Shown: piece after piece, positions 22,617 through 34,278 of the stretch | How positions within the stretch are numbered: position 1 is the first letter of the stretch | Layout: each line of letters starts with the position of its first letter | Assembly (NCBI GenBank): GCA_024180945.1 | Contig: JAKSGN010000007.1 | Location: 2,170,001 to 2,234,000 of the forward strand | Reading direction: 5' to 3' | Source of the DNA: Macrophomina tecta | Lineage: Eukaryota > Ascomycota > Dothideomycetes > Botryosphaeriales > Botryosphaeriaceae | Length of the DNA: 64,000 bases | Notes under the pieces: model-generated | Seen by the model: only the letters and a program-made list of their open reading frames with translations | Database searches by the model: none | What the model was told of the DNA's origin: nothing | Position numbers and translations under genes: made by a program

Positions 22617-23867
22617 CTACGCAGACTTGGAGTAAGTCTGCTTGGGGAAGGGGTATGAGGGGCCGAGCTCCTGGATGCTCAGCTTGGCGAGCCACTGGCC
22701 CATGTCGACCGACGTCTCGAGGTCCTTGCCCTGGACGATGCCAGCAATGAAGCCGCCGGCGAAGGCGTCACCGGCACCGTTGGTGTCGTTGATCTGGTCC
22801 TTGCTGATGGCGTGGACGGGGAACTGCTTGATCTCGGCGTCGCCGCCTTCCTTGGCGACGGCGACGACGGTGGGGTCGGTGCCCTGGGTGATGATGACGG
22901 TCCTCGGGCGGGTCTTGTTGGCCTTGGGGAGGGCGGCCATCAGCTTGGCGATGGTCGGGATGTCCTTGGTGTCGTGGCCGTTGCTTTCGGCCCACGTCCT
23001 GGCCTCAGTCTCGTTGCCGATAACGTAGTCCCAGTAGGGCGCGGTTTGGGCCAGCTGGTCCTTGAAGAACTGCGCGATGAACGGAGCGGAGAGGGAGAGG
23101 GCGAAGATCTGGGGCTTAGTCAATAGCTGTCGATGCTGCCAAGGGAGGATTTTCAACGAGCGCAGGGATTGTAGCGTACCTTGTTGTTCTTAGCAGCCTC
23201 CTCAGCCAGGGCAAGGATGGCCGGGACGCAGACGGTCAAGTGGTAGCCACCGACGTAGTAGACCTTTGCGTTCTCGACGAGACTCCAGATCTCAGGCTGC
23301 TTCAAGTGCTCGATCTTGTAGTGGTTGGCAGCGGCCAAGTCGGTGCACATGCTGCGGTCGTGGCCGGTAATGATAACACCGCAACGGCCAGTGGGGTGCT
23401 CCTCATCGTAGCGGTACTCAACGCGAAGGCCGACCTGCTTGACCGTCTCCTTCAGAATCTCGGCGTACTTGTCCTTGCCGACGCAGCCGATGAAGACGGC
23501 GGAGTTGGGAGGGAGGATGTACTGCGCAAAAGCAAAAAGTGTCAGTCAAAAACGCGCCGAAGTTAATGGCCGAGGGAGAGACGGTATACCTGCGCGCCTC
23601 TTGCAGTGTTCTGAGCGGCACCACCAGCGATGAGCTTGGCGTTGTAGTTCTGGAGCAGATCTTCGTAGAGACCCATGTGCTTCTCCTCGGCGAGGATGGC
23701 GTCGTTGGCCTTCAGGCCGTACTTCTCGAGGAGCTTCTCATCTCTGCGGAGGGCGGCCGTTAGCCATTGAATGCGTCGCAAGTGTCGACTCGCGCTTACC
23801 CGACGCCCTGGATGTCAAGGAGAGGGTTCTCCAGGCAGAGGAGCTCGTAGTTGCCGGTGGAAGCCAT
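22617..23867 (-). CDS. ADO1: Adenosine kinase (PfkB family)
   Basis: Exons 23867-23800, 23743-23590, 23521-23180 and 23108-22617 give 351 residues, the normal size. It phosphorylates adenosine to AMP with ATP, which recycles the adenosine released from S-adenosylhomocysteine. The N-terminus MASTGNYELLCLENPLLDIQ starts the PfkB fold; GGAAQNTARGAQYILPPNSA and GCVGKDKYAEIL form the substrate-binding lid region; HPTGRCGVII, NYK-type nucleoside region and GNETEA follow. The PfkB signature DTNGAGDAFAGGF near residues 293-305 includes the catalytic Asp and the anion hole. All four introns are bounded by GT-AG and keep frame. Cytosolic. Confidence 0.95.
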
Positions 23868-24866
23868 TGTGTGGTGTCTGATTGTTGTGTTGGGGTGCGG
23901 AGGGGGGCGGGTGGTGGGGTGCTTTCGCAGTAAAGAAAAGTGCAGCGGGGCTGCTGCCCGAGACCCCAAAAAGCGCCGACGAGCCTCTCCGATCAATGGC
24001 GTCGATCGGAGCACGAGGGTCGTCTTCGGCAATATCGTTCGCGAACACAGGAAGCTGGCCATGGCAAGTCGGCAAAGGGTCTGTTTGCAGCTGCTGTTGG
24101 CTTCATTTGAAGTACGCGTCTGCCTTTTCGGTGCCTTGCAGACGCTGCGAGATCATCCCCTGATGTCATACGACACTCCGGGCCCGGCCAGGCGCGCACA
24201 CGTGCAGCATGTCGTCGCGGATTCCTGCGAGCAAACAACCGTGTCTCAGCATCGACTAGCATTGTTAGTCGATATATTGGCCCTTCGCCGTCTTCCGTAT
24301 TCAAAGTCTAATTTGCAAGAATTTGCTCAGTGCATCATTAGGTCACGTCGGCTTCAGTGCGACTTTCGGAGACATCACGGTTACTTTTGCCCGAATAGGT
24401 TTCTGTCTCGTCGATGATGTCTGTCAAAATACGGTGCATAAGATCAATCTGCTAAGTAAAACCTGGGGCCGACAGGCCAATGGCACTAAAGAATGCAACG
24501 TGCGCGAGAGCTTCAAAGAATTCTTCCTGCGATCAATTTGGTCCTCCCCTTGCTTGCTGCTTGAAAATACCATAACGACACGGCTTGACCCTTACGCAGG
24601 ACCAAGGACGGGACGCAGCTTGGCCAGCTAATAGATGCGCGGGGAAAACTCCGACGACACTATCTGACCGCCCTGACTATCGAATGAGTTGCTTTGAGTA
24701 ACACCGGGCAACGACGAGTGAAGCGTAGCCGCTTGGCATCTTCGGAAACCGCATTTCTCAGGTGTCCGTTGAGATACGGGCGTACAGGCTTGCCCGAAGC
24801 GGTGTTAGCGCAGGCGGTTTCCACGATGGGTCCAATTACACTTAAAGCGAAGTGCTCAACTTTAGA
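23868..24866. other. Intergenic region
   Basis: About 1 kb between the adenosine kinase start and the stop of the Est1-like gene. No supported coding sequence. Confidence 0.45.
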
Positions 24867-27684
24867 TCAACCGCCTTTGTGTCCACTCGGCGGGGTATGT
24901 GAAAAGGATCCACGACTGTGGCTCAAATCCGTCCCCCAGATGCCACTGCCAGACCCCCAAGGATCATTTCCGAAAGCCAATGGGCTTGTGGCCACGTCGT
25001 GGGGATACGGGCTCATGCCCAAGTCGTGCGGGAACCCGTGCATCTGTCCGTTGAATCCGCTGCCAGTTCCAGGAGTCACATTGCCGTGAGCCTGGAAGGT
25101 ATTGGGCAAAGAGATATCGTGAGAAGTGGTGAAAGGGTCAGCCACAGCACCCGAACGACCTTGAGGCATCGGGTTCGGGCTCCATGAGAAAGCAGTCATA
25201 GAATTGTTCAAAGACGCCTGGCGTGAATGGCTGATGCTCTGGCGGCCGAAAGCTCCGGTACTCACATTTAGACCTGGGGGTACGGCCGGAGCTGTTTGCA
25301 TGGGAGACTCGTAGTGCTTATTCCAGATATCAGACGTATTTGGCAGAGACGGCAACGAAGGTAAATTGCGTACAACAGGCGACGCAGTAGAGTTACGATG
25401 AACTTCCGGAGTGCAGGAAGCCTGGCTGTAATTTCGAACCATATTGACGTAATCACCGACAGTGACGGGCGTGATCCCATAGGAATGGTCGTTGATCAAA
25501 GCAGTATCCTCGAACGTCTGCTCGGGCGGGGTTGGGGGTATGTTTTCATCTTCTTCCGGGAGAGGATCGAGACCGTCTTCAGGGCCAAGAAGTTCATCTA
25601 CCATGCGATTCATAGCAACGTCTTTTGAGATGGCAACCGAGGCAGTCTCTGATGGAGCAACGCCGTGGGATGTCTGGTCATCAGTTATCGGGCCAGTGGG
25701 CTCTCCGCGGGGAATTTCAACCGGCATTGCTACTGGTGCAACAGGTTCGGCCTTCTTTCCTGGACTGGCTACTATCTGGGACGGAATACCCGCTTCCTGG
25801 TATACGAATCGGGTCCCGACGAGGGCGAGCGGGGCAGACTGGTCGCATTGTCAACATGTCTTACGATTTAAACCCCATTTTCTCTTAAGAAGGACCAACC
25901 TGATCCTGCGTCAACTCAAGTCCATCAACAAGGAAGTCGCGAATACGCATCAACATCTCAACGTTAGGATGGTTGCGCTCCACCCCCTCATCTGACCACT
26001 TCGGTTTCAGAATCTCCCCACGATACCACATTTTCTTGGTTCTTTCCGTGATCAGGGGCTGAAACCCAATGGTCTCCACGTCTTCTTCCAGCATGTATTG
26101 CTCCATAGGAAGATAAGTGGGCTCGAAAACCGAAACAAGAAGCGTCAACGTCTCTGCGTAGGCTTTCCACATCTCCCGGACTTCCACCTTGGAAACAGAG
26201 CCTTCGAAACCCTCGATATCGGCTGAGAGGATGTGCCAGGTGTTCATGAACCATGCGCTGTATAGGCGAAGCCCAGGGAGGATTCGGCGCGCAACTGCTG
26301 TGACTTTGTCGGACAGCTGCTTGGAATGATCGTCGCCGTTGTCATTGACATCTTCTCCGGTAAGGAATTCGAGCTCCGGCTGCAAGATTTGGAGGAGGAT
26401 GAAGAAGGTCTTTACATTCAGGCGAAGGAAGAAAAAGTACGAACGGAGGTTCTGTGGTTCCGTGTGGCCATCTTGGAGGGTCATTACTTTGAGCGGGGAT
26501 ACTCCAGGAAACGAGACTTACTCTGCAATTGCTCTGATGCGAAATACTCAGCCGCAATGTTGACCAGGACGAACTTCTGCAATAATCCGTCCAAAGACCT
26601 TTCCTTGAGCTCGACTGCGAGTTGGCTCAGAACTTCATTCTCCAGCTCATCATGCCCAGCAAATTCTTCGCCCTTGTAGCACTTGCTGTGTAACCGCACA
26701 AACCAAGAAATCAGTGCACGATTGGCACCATTTCCTTCACGATTGGCCTGCCTGCCAATAAGCTCTCCTTTATCCCAGGCCTGGACAACTTTCCTGAATT
26801 CCAACTCCAGATTGCCCTTGGCTGCCGGATGTGGTTCCTTGGTCGCAAGCGAGCGGTAAAGGTGGTATGTGGCGCGGAAATGACTTCCATCGGCGAGGGC
26901 GATGACAGCCTGCTGATTGTGTGAAATACCAGACTCGGGGTATATTGAATTTGCGAGACCGTAGTATCCAACAGCATGGCTCCAGTTTCTATCCTTATCC
27001 TGCCTCTGAAGTTCGCGGTAGCGGGAGAGATCCCCAAGTTGAATTATGGTTTGGTACAGCGATGTTTTCACTTGGCGTTTGATCTCTGTGGAGACGTTTG
27101 GTACGAGGGTCTCGCGAGAGACTGTTCAAGGTCAGCTTTAACCCGTGTGGATAAGTCACGTCCAACCTACGGTCGCTCTTCCATGTTTTTGCGATGCTGC
27201 GTAACTCTGGGATTCCTCCAAAAGTGCGATCCAAGCGGAGAATATATTGACGGTAGAAGCGCTGGCTGGCTTTGATGAACTCGAGATACTGCTTTGTGAC
27301 GAGGCGTGTTTCAACAGCCTTGCTCTTGCCCTCCTTGTTCAACTGCAAAAGAGAACTATTGTCAGCGGCGCGCAATGCCATTGCAGCCGGACAGCGTGAC
27401 GATAAGCGCGTACCAGGCTCAGTTGCTTGCGGAAGTTGACATTGACCTTGCTATGGGCGGCCCACAGCAGTGCCTCGATCTTGTGGTCGGAAGCATATTG
27501 AAAGTCGGCAAAGATGGTATTTTCACACGCGACGCGAAAGCTGGGCGTGGATTAGCAGCGGCTGGGGTTGGAGGAGGCGGATGGCGCACTCGCTGAGGAG
27601 AGAAGTTATCTCGGCATGATGGGTGTTTTGGTGGGCGAGCTTGGCGTTCAAGTCGTGCTCAATCTTACGAGCGAGCCTAGACAT
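24867..27684 (-). CDS. Est1/Ebs1/Smg7-like protein (telomerase-associated or mRNA decay factor)
   Basis: Six exons, 27684-27590, 27540-27414, 27342-27171, 27121-26522, 26471-25900 and 25838-24867, give 845 residues in one frame. The N-terminal helices (FRVACENTIFADFQYA, then ASQRFYRQYILRLDRTF) fit the EST1 14-3-3-like domain. Next come the TPR-like helices of the Est1 DNA/RNA-binding domain (SRYRELQ, NWSHAVGYYGLANSIYPESG, HNQQAVIALAD), the most conserved part of the family. The last third is disordered, Ser/Pro/Asn-rich. Members of this family either recruit telomerase (Est1) or bind phosphorylated Upf1 in nonsense-mediated decay (Smg5-7, Ebs1). With no PIN domain, Ebs1/Smg7 is the closer fit. 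The first intron is 49 nt with a GCTAAT branch site. Divergent from the zinc-finger gene. Confidence 0.85.
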
Positions 27685-28447
27685 AGTGTTCAGCGGGCAG
27701 GGCGCGGGGACAGGTCGGGCGGGAGGGCAGCGCACGTCGCGGCTTGCTCAGCGGATGGGGCCATGCCTCGGTCGGTGTGGGTAGCTCATATAGGACCTGG
27801 CGGTCGGTCACGAGCGGTCAAAAGTTGAAGGAACGGAACTGCGGGCGTGAGTGGGAGCCGTCACGATCCATGCCGCTGTCTCCCTGGAGCACGCAACAAC
27901 AGGCAGCGGGCGGGTCGTCGAAGAGGGTCGAGGCGGGTGGCGGCTGGAGAAAAGTTCGGGGCGGCGACGGGGCGGTCGAGACGGCGGGGAGGGGAGTCGG
28001 AGGAGAGGGTGGACGAGCTGCTTGGGCGCGGAGCAGCTTTAGCAGCTCGGAGAGAGAGAGAGAGAGAGAGGAAGAGGTGCCGCGGCGCGGGCGTTGGGTG
28101 CTCGGGTCACGGACGTTGGAAGATGAATGACTGGAGAAGCGAATCAGAGGCGCGCCGGCTCGCTGGGGCCAAGCAGCAAGCACCACATCATCATCCCGCA
28201 GTCCATGCCGCGACCATGCCCAGCTCTTACATAGATCCCACTCCTCTACTGTTCGCCGGCGCCTGCTGCTCGCAATCCGCGCATCCAACTCGACACCCGT
28301 TTGCCGCCCGATTGCAGGGCCCCAGCTGCACCTCGCCCGTCTTCCGAAACACCATTAATTTCACCTAACGGTCGCACTGCGCCGCACTATTGGCAGGGTC
28401 CTGCCGAGTGGCGCAGCCTTCCAAGTAAACCTCTCTAAACGCCAGCC
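27685..28447. promoter_or_regulatory. Divergent promoter region with a (GA)10 tract
   Basis: 763 bases between the divergent starts of the Est1-like and ZNF511-like genes. A pure (GA) run at 28050-28070 sits in it. GAGA-type tracts can be nucleosome-poor promoter elements, which is inference here. Confidence 0.4.
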
Positions 28448-29637
28448 ATGGTCAAGCGCTCACGCGAAGGCTCTGCTTCACCTGAGCCAGAAGCAGCCGT
28501 GCTGCATACAGCCTCGCCGCAGACCCCTCAGGACGACCATCCTCCCCATGTCGTCAAGTACGTCCACGTCGAATCCGCCGAGGCTTCCGCCCCGAAGACG
28601 GCTGTCATGAAATGCCAGCTGCCCGGCCACGGGCCCCTCGAGTTCGCTTCATACGAAGAGTACGACGTCCACTATCGGAAGATTCACGTGAACCGCTGCT
28701 CAGAGTGCAACAAGAACTTTCCCTCAGAGCAAATCCTGGATCTGCACCTTGCCGAGATCCACGATCCAATCAACGAAGCCCGCAAGGCAAGGGGCGAGAA
28801 GATTGTAAGTTCCTTCATTACCACGCACACAACACGTACTAAAGGCTGAGCAGTATGCCTGCTTCGCCGAAGGTTGCGACAAGATGTGCTCGGAGCCGAA
28901 CAAACGCAGGATGCACATGGTATCAAAGCACCATTTTCCGAAGGTCTGCTGCAAGCTCCCGCTGCGTCAGCATTAGCCTCTGGCTAATATGGCTATAGGA
29001 CTACGACTTCGCCATTATCAAGGATGGTATCGACGGCCGCAATTCAATGCTTCGTGGCAGTAGGAACGACATCTATGTCCACAGACCTAGGTGGACAAGG
29101 ACTGAGAAAGCCAAGGCAAAGACAGACCGAACTGCCGCAGGGAAGCAAGACGCTGCAAAGAAGCACATCATTTCTGATGAAGACGGAAAGACTCCTGAGG
29201 ATCATCCAACCGAAGCAGAGGCCACGGAAGATGTCATGGACGTCGTCAATCCGGCCGATGAAGATTCACCTGCTCCTGGGCCTAGCCAGGATGTCGAAAT
29301 GAAGACGGACGGCAATACTCCACCAGCTAGCCTTTCTGCCTCAAAACATGCTCCAGATATGCCTCGTTTGGACTTTGTCAAGGGTGCCAAGAAGAAGGGA
29401 TATCAGACGAAATTCCAAGGTGAGGCAAAGCCTGATGAAAATAGTACTGGCCCTGTCAGTGCTGGTGAAGGTGGTGCGTCCTCCCAGCCACCCGAAGATC
29501 CTTCTGATGACCCCATGGAAGGCCTCACCGCGTCCATATCTTCACTCAAATTCGTTCCCCCTAGCATCCGCTTCGGCAGAGGCGGAGGCCGAGGAAGAGG
29601 CCGTGGAAGAGGCCGCGGCGGTTTTTCTCGAAGCTGA
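28448..29637 (+). CDS. C2H2 zinc-finger protein, ZNF511-like, with C-terminal RGG box
   Basis: Exons 28448-28804, 28854-28943 and 28999-29637 give 361 residues. Three zinc-finger units are visible: CQLPGHG with a later HYRKIH (residues about 57-81), CSECNKNFPSEQILDLHLAEIH (about 85-106), and CFAEGCDKMC with HMVSKHH, split by the first intron. That spacing, the LDLHLAEIHD motif and the following FPKDYDFAII match the ZNF511 family. The middle is acidic and low-complexity; the C-terminus is a GR-rich RGG box (GRGGGRGRGRGRGRGG), typical of RNA-binding proteins. The second intron starts GTCTGC, a weak donor, but ends GCTATAG after a GCTAAT branch. The nuclear role in these families is poorly known. 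Confidence 0.8.
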
Positions 29638-29955
29638 ATCATGGAAGTCTCACGCAATCCTCGGATCGCAAGTCTGCCTGCCCCCTATCGTCTCGACGAC
29701 GCGTCGGGATTGTACCATTCGTCCATATCTGGTCTCACGAAACAATTATACGAGCTTGCACACAATCTACTGGCCTGCTTATGAGCGGTCAGAGGAACTC
29801 TTCTTCAGCCCCTAACGTCCATATTACTGTGTTGGACCGCCCCGCTTCCGTGGCCTGCACGTCGCTTAATCACAGCACCGGAGCAGGCGTACAGTGTCGG
29901 CAAGGTTCGGTTTATGTGTAAAAAGGTGCATAGGAAAAGCGCCAAAGAGGCCTGA
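29638..29955. other. Intergenic region
   Basis: The 3' flank of the zinc-finger gene. No gene seen before the hairpin repeat starting at about 29956. Confidence 0.5.
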
Positions 29956-30052
29956 GCTGAAGTATCAGCAGCTCATTGACAGTTGAAGCAGCGATCCGGA
30001 TGTAAATGTCCCTCAATCCTAATAGCATTTACATCCTGATGATTGCTTCAAC
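29956..30052. repeat. Hairpin (MITE-like) repeat, copy 1
   Basis: The core is an inverted repeat with arms 29982-30008 and 30026-30052, matching at 23 of 27 positions, around a 17-base loop. The left side continues outward as GCTGAAGTATCAGCAG, which matches the flank of copy 2. The core arm resembles TTGAAGCATTCGTCCGGATA in copies 2-4. Confidence 0.7.
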
Positions 30053-30570
30053 TCCACACGTCTTATTTGGTCCAAGATTATCACTATTGCGCCATACTTT
30101 GCCCGACTCTTTTTCGTGAGCGCGGTTGCGCAAATCGAATGTTGCTGGCAAGTATGCATTGCAAATCCGCTCGCAGGCCTTTGTCAGCATTTTGAGCAAT
30201 ATTCGAGACCACCGAATCTTTCATCCGTATCCGACCAAGAGATCTGGTGGTATATAACCCCAGCTCAAGGGTTGAGGGGTTTATTAGTATTACGCACTAC
30301 GCTGCTCTCAATCTAAAGAGAGATATCAGGGTATACTCGCTCCTGCTCGACAATGCTACGTACCCCAACCAACATTCAGAACCTTTTTCTGAATCAGAGT
30401 ACTCCGTGCCTTCTACCAGCCCGTAGAAATGCAGAAATCCTGCCGCACCGCTCCGCACCCTCTGGCGCCTCGTGCCTCCTCTCGGGGGACACTCACAACC
30501 CCTCGTCTCTCTTATTTTTCGCACACACCCGTGCCCCATAAATCATTTCATCGACACCTCGCAAGCAACC
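30053..30570. other. Intergenic region
   Basis: About 0.5 kb with a TATA-like GGTATATAACC near 30249. No supported gene. Confidence 0.4.
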
Positions 30571-32372
30571 TCAACCACCCGCGGCAAACTGCGACTTCGC
30601 CCTCAAAGTCTTCCCAAATTTCCACAAAAGCACCGGCGCGGGCAACCCCAGCCCCAACGCCACAAACCCGAGCAAGCTATTCCCCCACCCATCCCCGAGC
30701 GCCTGGTACATATACGGCGCAAAAAGGGGGAACCCGAAACCTGCCAGACTCCGCAACACCGTCGCCGCACTGATTGCGCTCGCCGCAAACAGCGTATACG
30801 AATCGACAAGATACGTCTGTATGCACTGAAATGCCACAATGACGCCAGCGGCGAAGATGGCAGCGCCGATGTTGGGCATGATCCAGTGAATGGCGGCCTG
30901 GGCGGACCAGCCGTACCAGAACAGGCCGATGGGGACGAGCAGGGTGCCGGGCAGCATGAGTGGGACGCGGAATTCGGGCAGGCCCTGACCGGCGTTGCGG
31001 GCCTTGAGGCGCACGTAGATGCGGTCGTTGAGGCGCGCGGCGACCTGCACGCCGAGGGAGAAGCCGACGGCGAGCGAGATGTAGTTGAGGCCGCCGATGC
31101 CGGTGCTCTCGTGGTAGGTCGTCGTCCAGAGCGTGGGGAAAGTGGAGAGGACGAGGTACATAAGGCCGTAGAGGAAGGCCATCTGTCGATGGGGTTTAGT
31201 AAAAGAGAAAGGAAAGAATGGAGATGAGGAAGGCTCACGTATAAGGCGAGGAACTGGATGATGGGCTGGGTGAAGAGAAGTCGGAAGGGACGGATGAGGG
31301 CGATGCCCAGGACTTTCGAGATTGTCTTATCCGTGTCGAATTCGGAGCGGAGTTCCTGATTGCCCGTCTCTTTGCGCAGCCGTGCGGCCTTCCATTTCAA
31401 CAGCACTGGTGCGTAGGTCTCCTGAAGGTAAAAGAAGCCGACGAACTGGATGAGGGCGTCGCAGATGCTGGTCGCCCAAAACACCCAGCGCCACGTCGTG
31501 TTCTCAGCAATGAAGCCGCCGGCGATGGGTCCAGCAGCCGGCCCAATGAGAGGCGCGAGACTGTACACGCTGATGGCCTTTCCACGCTGCTCCGGCTTAA
31601 ACATATCCGACAAAGTACCTCCTCCAATTGCAAGCGGAGCCGAACCACCGAGGCCTGACAGGAAGCGGAATGCCATCATTTGGCCTGGTGTCTTGGCAAA
31701 TCCGCATCCGAGATTCCAGGCCAGGTAGAAGGCGTTTGCCAATTGCAAGACGAGTACTCTTCCGTACACTTCCGACAGCGGTCCGAGGATCAGAGGACCA
31801 ATAGCATATGCCAAGACGAATATAGACAGCATCAGCGCCTCTTCAATCTCCTTGGTCACCCCGAGGTCTTTCGAGATAGAGGTCAATGCCGGAGCGACCA
31901 TGGAAGAGGAGACGGGCGAAATGAAGGCGAATGACGAGACGACAAGACATGCGGCCCACTTGCGGCGGAGCGACCAGTTCTTGGGATTGGCGGGATCTTC
32001 AGGGCCGTCCCATGACACGACGTTTGGATCATTTGGCGGAGAATCGGCCTTTGCTTTTTCCCGGGAAGGATCGCCCTTTTCCACGTCTCTTAAATCGGGA
32101 ATGCCGTCACGGACTTCGGGGATCTCGATGCTGCCGTCGTCGTCTTTCTTCTCGGTTTCTGATCCGTCGACCGTGCGGTGGGAAGCAGTCCTAGGTGGAC
32201 CATGCTGGTTATCTTCTGTTTCCGACTCGCCAGCGGCATGCTCGTGGTCATATAGGCTGTGGTCGTCGATATGCTGTGCGGAGTATAGGCGGTGCAGTTG
32301 CGGGCTTGGCGGTCTGGACGGGCGACTTTTTGTTCTTGAGAGGGATAGGCGACGGGGGTCCTCGTCGGCCAT
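30571..32372 (-). CDS. MFS drug/polyamine-type transporter (DHA1 family)
   Basis: Exons 32372-31239 and 31182-30571 give 581 residues; the 56-nt intron has GTGAGC and GACAG. A long acidic, Ser-rich N-tail (about 120 residues) leads to the family hallmark WDGPEDPANPKNW. Twelve membrane segments follow, with motif A as GPLSEVYGR and motif C region SLAPLIGPAAGPIAGGFI. The exon junction joins FLALY to MAFLYGLMYLVLSTFPTLW, which is exactly the expected seventh-segment sequence. Related yeast proteins (Tpo, Flr1, Qdr types) export polyamines, azoles and other toxic molecules at the plasma membrane. The sequence does not settle the substrate. There is no neighbouring biosynthetic core enzyme, so a resistance or general efflux role is more likely than secondary-metabolite export. 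Confidence 0.88.
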
Positions 32373-32501
32373 GGTTGCTTAGCGGCGTAAGGCTGAAAGC
32401 TTAGCAAAATGAATCAGGCTAGAGGCAATCTGAAAGAGCGTGGCGGCAATCTGTCTGGCGCTGAGCGACAGCCGGGGTGGCGTGGCGTCAGGAGGGGTCC
32501 T

Positions 32502-32510
32502 CCTATATAA
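32502..32510 (-). promoter_or_regulatory. TATA-like element upstream of the DHA1 transporter
   Basis: On the minus strand the sequence TTATATAGG lies about 130 bases upstream of the start at 32372. It is a TATA-box candidate from sequence only. Confidence 0.3.
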
Positions 32511-33117
32511 GAGCATGACTTGTGCAAGCCGAGTATTCGGGAAGGCAAACAGCCGGTGAAGTGCACATCTTTTTTTTTTTTTTTTTCTGAGGAGTAGAAG
32601 AGCCGACGCGCCTGCATAGTGCGGCGGGACGGGAACGGTGAACGGACAAGATGCAAGCCCCGTGCGTTGCGGCCGCCTACACCGAAACGGCCAGTCGGCA
32701 CACGACATGATTGCCGACGGATCAGCGCGCCCGTCGGTTTGTTGACCTCAAATTGGATTTTTCTTTGCAGTATTACAGCAGCTCTCATTCCAGCATGCAT
32801 CCCCAGAGCCCCAGTCTGCGCGAAACAAACAAAATCCGGGCTGCCGCGGTATGACGTATTGATGCCCTCGGGGTCGACCTTGCCCAAAGCAGTTAGCCGG
32901 TGGACTTAAGACAGTCCGAAGACCGATAAAGGCCGCACCTATGAATGGCTGGCTGCTTCCGATCAGGAGTATTCCGAATCTCTGCTCTCTGTGCGCCTTT
33001 TTCTTCAGCCTTATTGCGGTGAGATGAATACACTGCCTGCGAAGGACAGCAGGCGGCATCTGCCGTCGTACTGCACTGAACTGTCTAGGAATGACTAACC
33101 AAAGACGTAGCCAATAT
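32511..33117. other. Intergenic region with a poly-T tract
   Basis: A T-run near 32571-32586 and no supported coding sequence. Confidence 0.45.
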
Positions 33118-33290
33118 GTACCTGTAGCACAGGGCCAGTGTTGAAGTATTGCAGCAGCGTGTGCTACGGGGAATTGAAGCATTCGTCCGGATACAAGGGC
33201 TATTGATACTTGTATCTGGATGACTGCTTCAAACACCCCAGAGCAAAGGCAACTGCAATACTTCGACGCAGGTCCCGTACTTGCTAGTAC
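33118..33290. repeat. Hairpin (MITE-like) repeat, copy 2, with the longest arms
   Basis: The inner arms are 33174-33197 and 33209-33232 (21 of 24 match). The palindrome continues outward through GAAGTATTGCAG (near 33142-33154) against CTGCAATACTTC (33253-33264), and further to GTAC boxes at 33118-33121 and 33287-33290, with small gaps. The whole unit is about 173 bp. It has no ORF. It could be a small non-autonomous element or a folded transcript. Confidence 0.75.
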
Positions 33291-33645
33291 TTTTCTGCGA
33301 GATCATACCTCGTATTCATACGAGTTTAGTGTACGCTATATGCGTTGGTCGCCGGCCCTGACGGAAACTCCGATTGCTGCTGTATAATTGCTATCATTGG
33401 CCTTGTAGTTGCGCTGTGGCGGCGCTTTGCACTGAATGAGGTCTTGCATTCGTAGTCTACATTCAGACCCTTATCGTCAGCTTCAGAAGTCATCTATCGC
33501 TTTTCATCATGATCACGTGTGCCGGTGCTCACAGCCACCGCGAGGTATCGTACCAAGAAAAACACCCGCCCTCCATAGAACAACAATGAAACACTAACGA
33601 GGATGATCAACACCCTACCCGACCATAATAGAGCATAGCTCTTCT
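33291..33645. other. Intergenic region
   Basis: It lies between the repeat and the stop codon of the orphan ORF. No gene seen. Confidence 0.5.
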
Positions 33646-34278
33646 TCACCTCCACTCCGGCCGCATCGTATCACCCTTGACAATCAGAAACAGCTTCATC
33701 TCGTCCACCGATCCCTGCAGTGCGGCCTCACTCGTCGCCAGCTGCCCCGCGAGCCTCGCAAACTCCGCCTGCTCGATACTCAACATGACCTTCCGACTGT
33801 GCTGCTGCTGCTGCTGCTGTTTCCTGCTCTCATCCCTCTCGAGCCTCCTCACCGATTTCCTGTACTCCTCCAACCTATCCTCAAATTTCAGCACAGTCCG
33901 ATCGCGCAGAAAAAGCCGCAGACGGGATCCCGCGTACCTCTGCTGCTCCACTCCCCTCCCGCTCTTCTCCGCCCGCCCACCGCGCACCTTCACCAGCGGC
34001 GCGTTCCTCACATGCAAGTCTCCGATCCGGCGGAGCTGCTGCTCGACAGCTGCGCAGCAGGCCAAGCTGCGCCGGCGCAGCCGATCATCGGTGAAGCCGG
34101 CCTCGGGCGGGGCGTTGGCGGCGAAGCGTGAGATGGCGGGCTGCTGCCAGGCGCACGTGTTGCATGTCGGCTCAAAGCAGGGCGTCGCGAGCGTGATTCT
34201 GTTCTTCTCGTAGCTGAAGCGGTAGCGCGGCTTACCGCAGTTGGTGCGGCGGTATAAAGAGGTTGGGGCGACGTTCAT
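33646..34278 (-). CDS. Orphan protein with Cys cluster and coiled coil
   Basis: Single exon, 210 residues, start MNVAPTSLYRR. I recognise no known family. The N-terminal part has a Cys set CGKPRYRF, then PCFEPTCNTC, which could bind zinc. The centre is Arg-rich (RRRSLACCAAVEQQLRRI). The C-terminal half is a predicted coiled coil with heptad-like EDRLEEYRKSVRRLERDE, a six-Gln run encoded by CTG/CAG units, and SIEQAEFARLAGQLATSE. It lies between hairpin repeat copies 2 and 3. A T-run lies just upstream of the ATG. The frame is uninterrupted and ATG-initiated, which supports a real gene, but no homologue is known to me. It may be lineage-specific. Confidence 0.5.
   Translation of the reverse strand: MNVAPTSLYRRTNCGKPRYRFSYEKNRITLATPCFEPTCNTCAWQQPAISRFAANAPPEAGFTDDRLRRRSLACCAAVEQQLRRIGDLHVRNAPLVKVRGGRAEKSGRGVEQQRYAGSRLRLFLRDRTVLKFEDRLEEYRKSVRRLERDESRKQQQQQQHSRKVMLSIEQAEFARLAGQLATSEAALQGSVDEMKLFLIVKGDTMRPEWR

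Noticed and set aside
28050..28070. The (GA)n runs at 28050 and 59451 as CRISPR-like or satellite repeats
   Set aside because: Simple dinucleotide tracts without spacers or larger repeat units.
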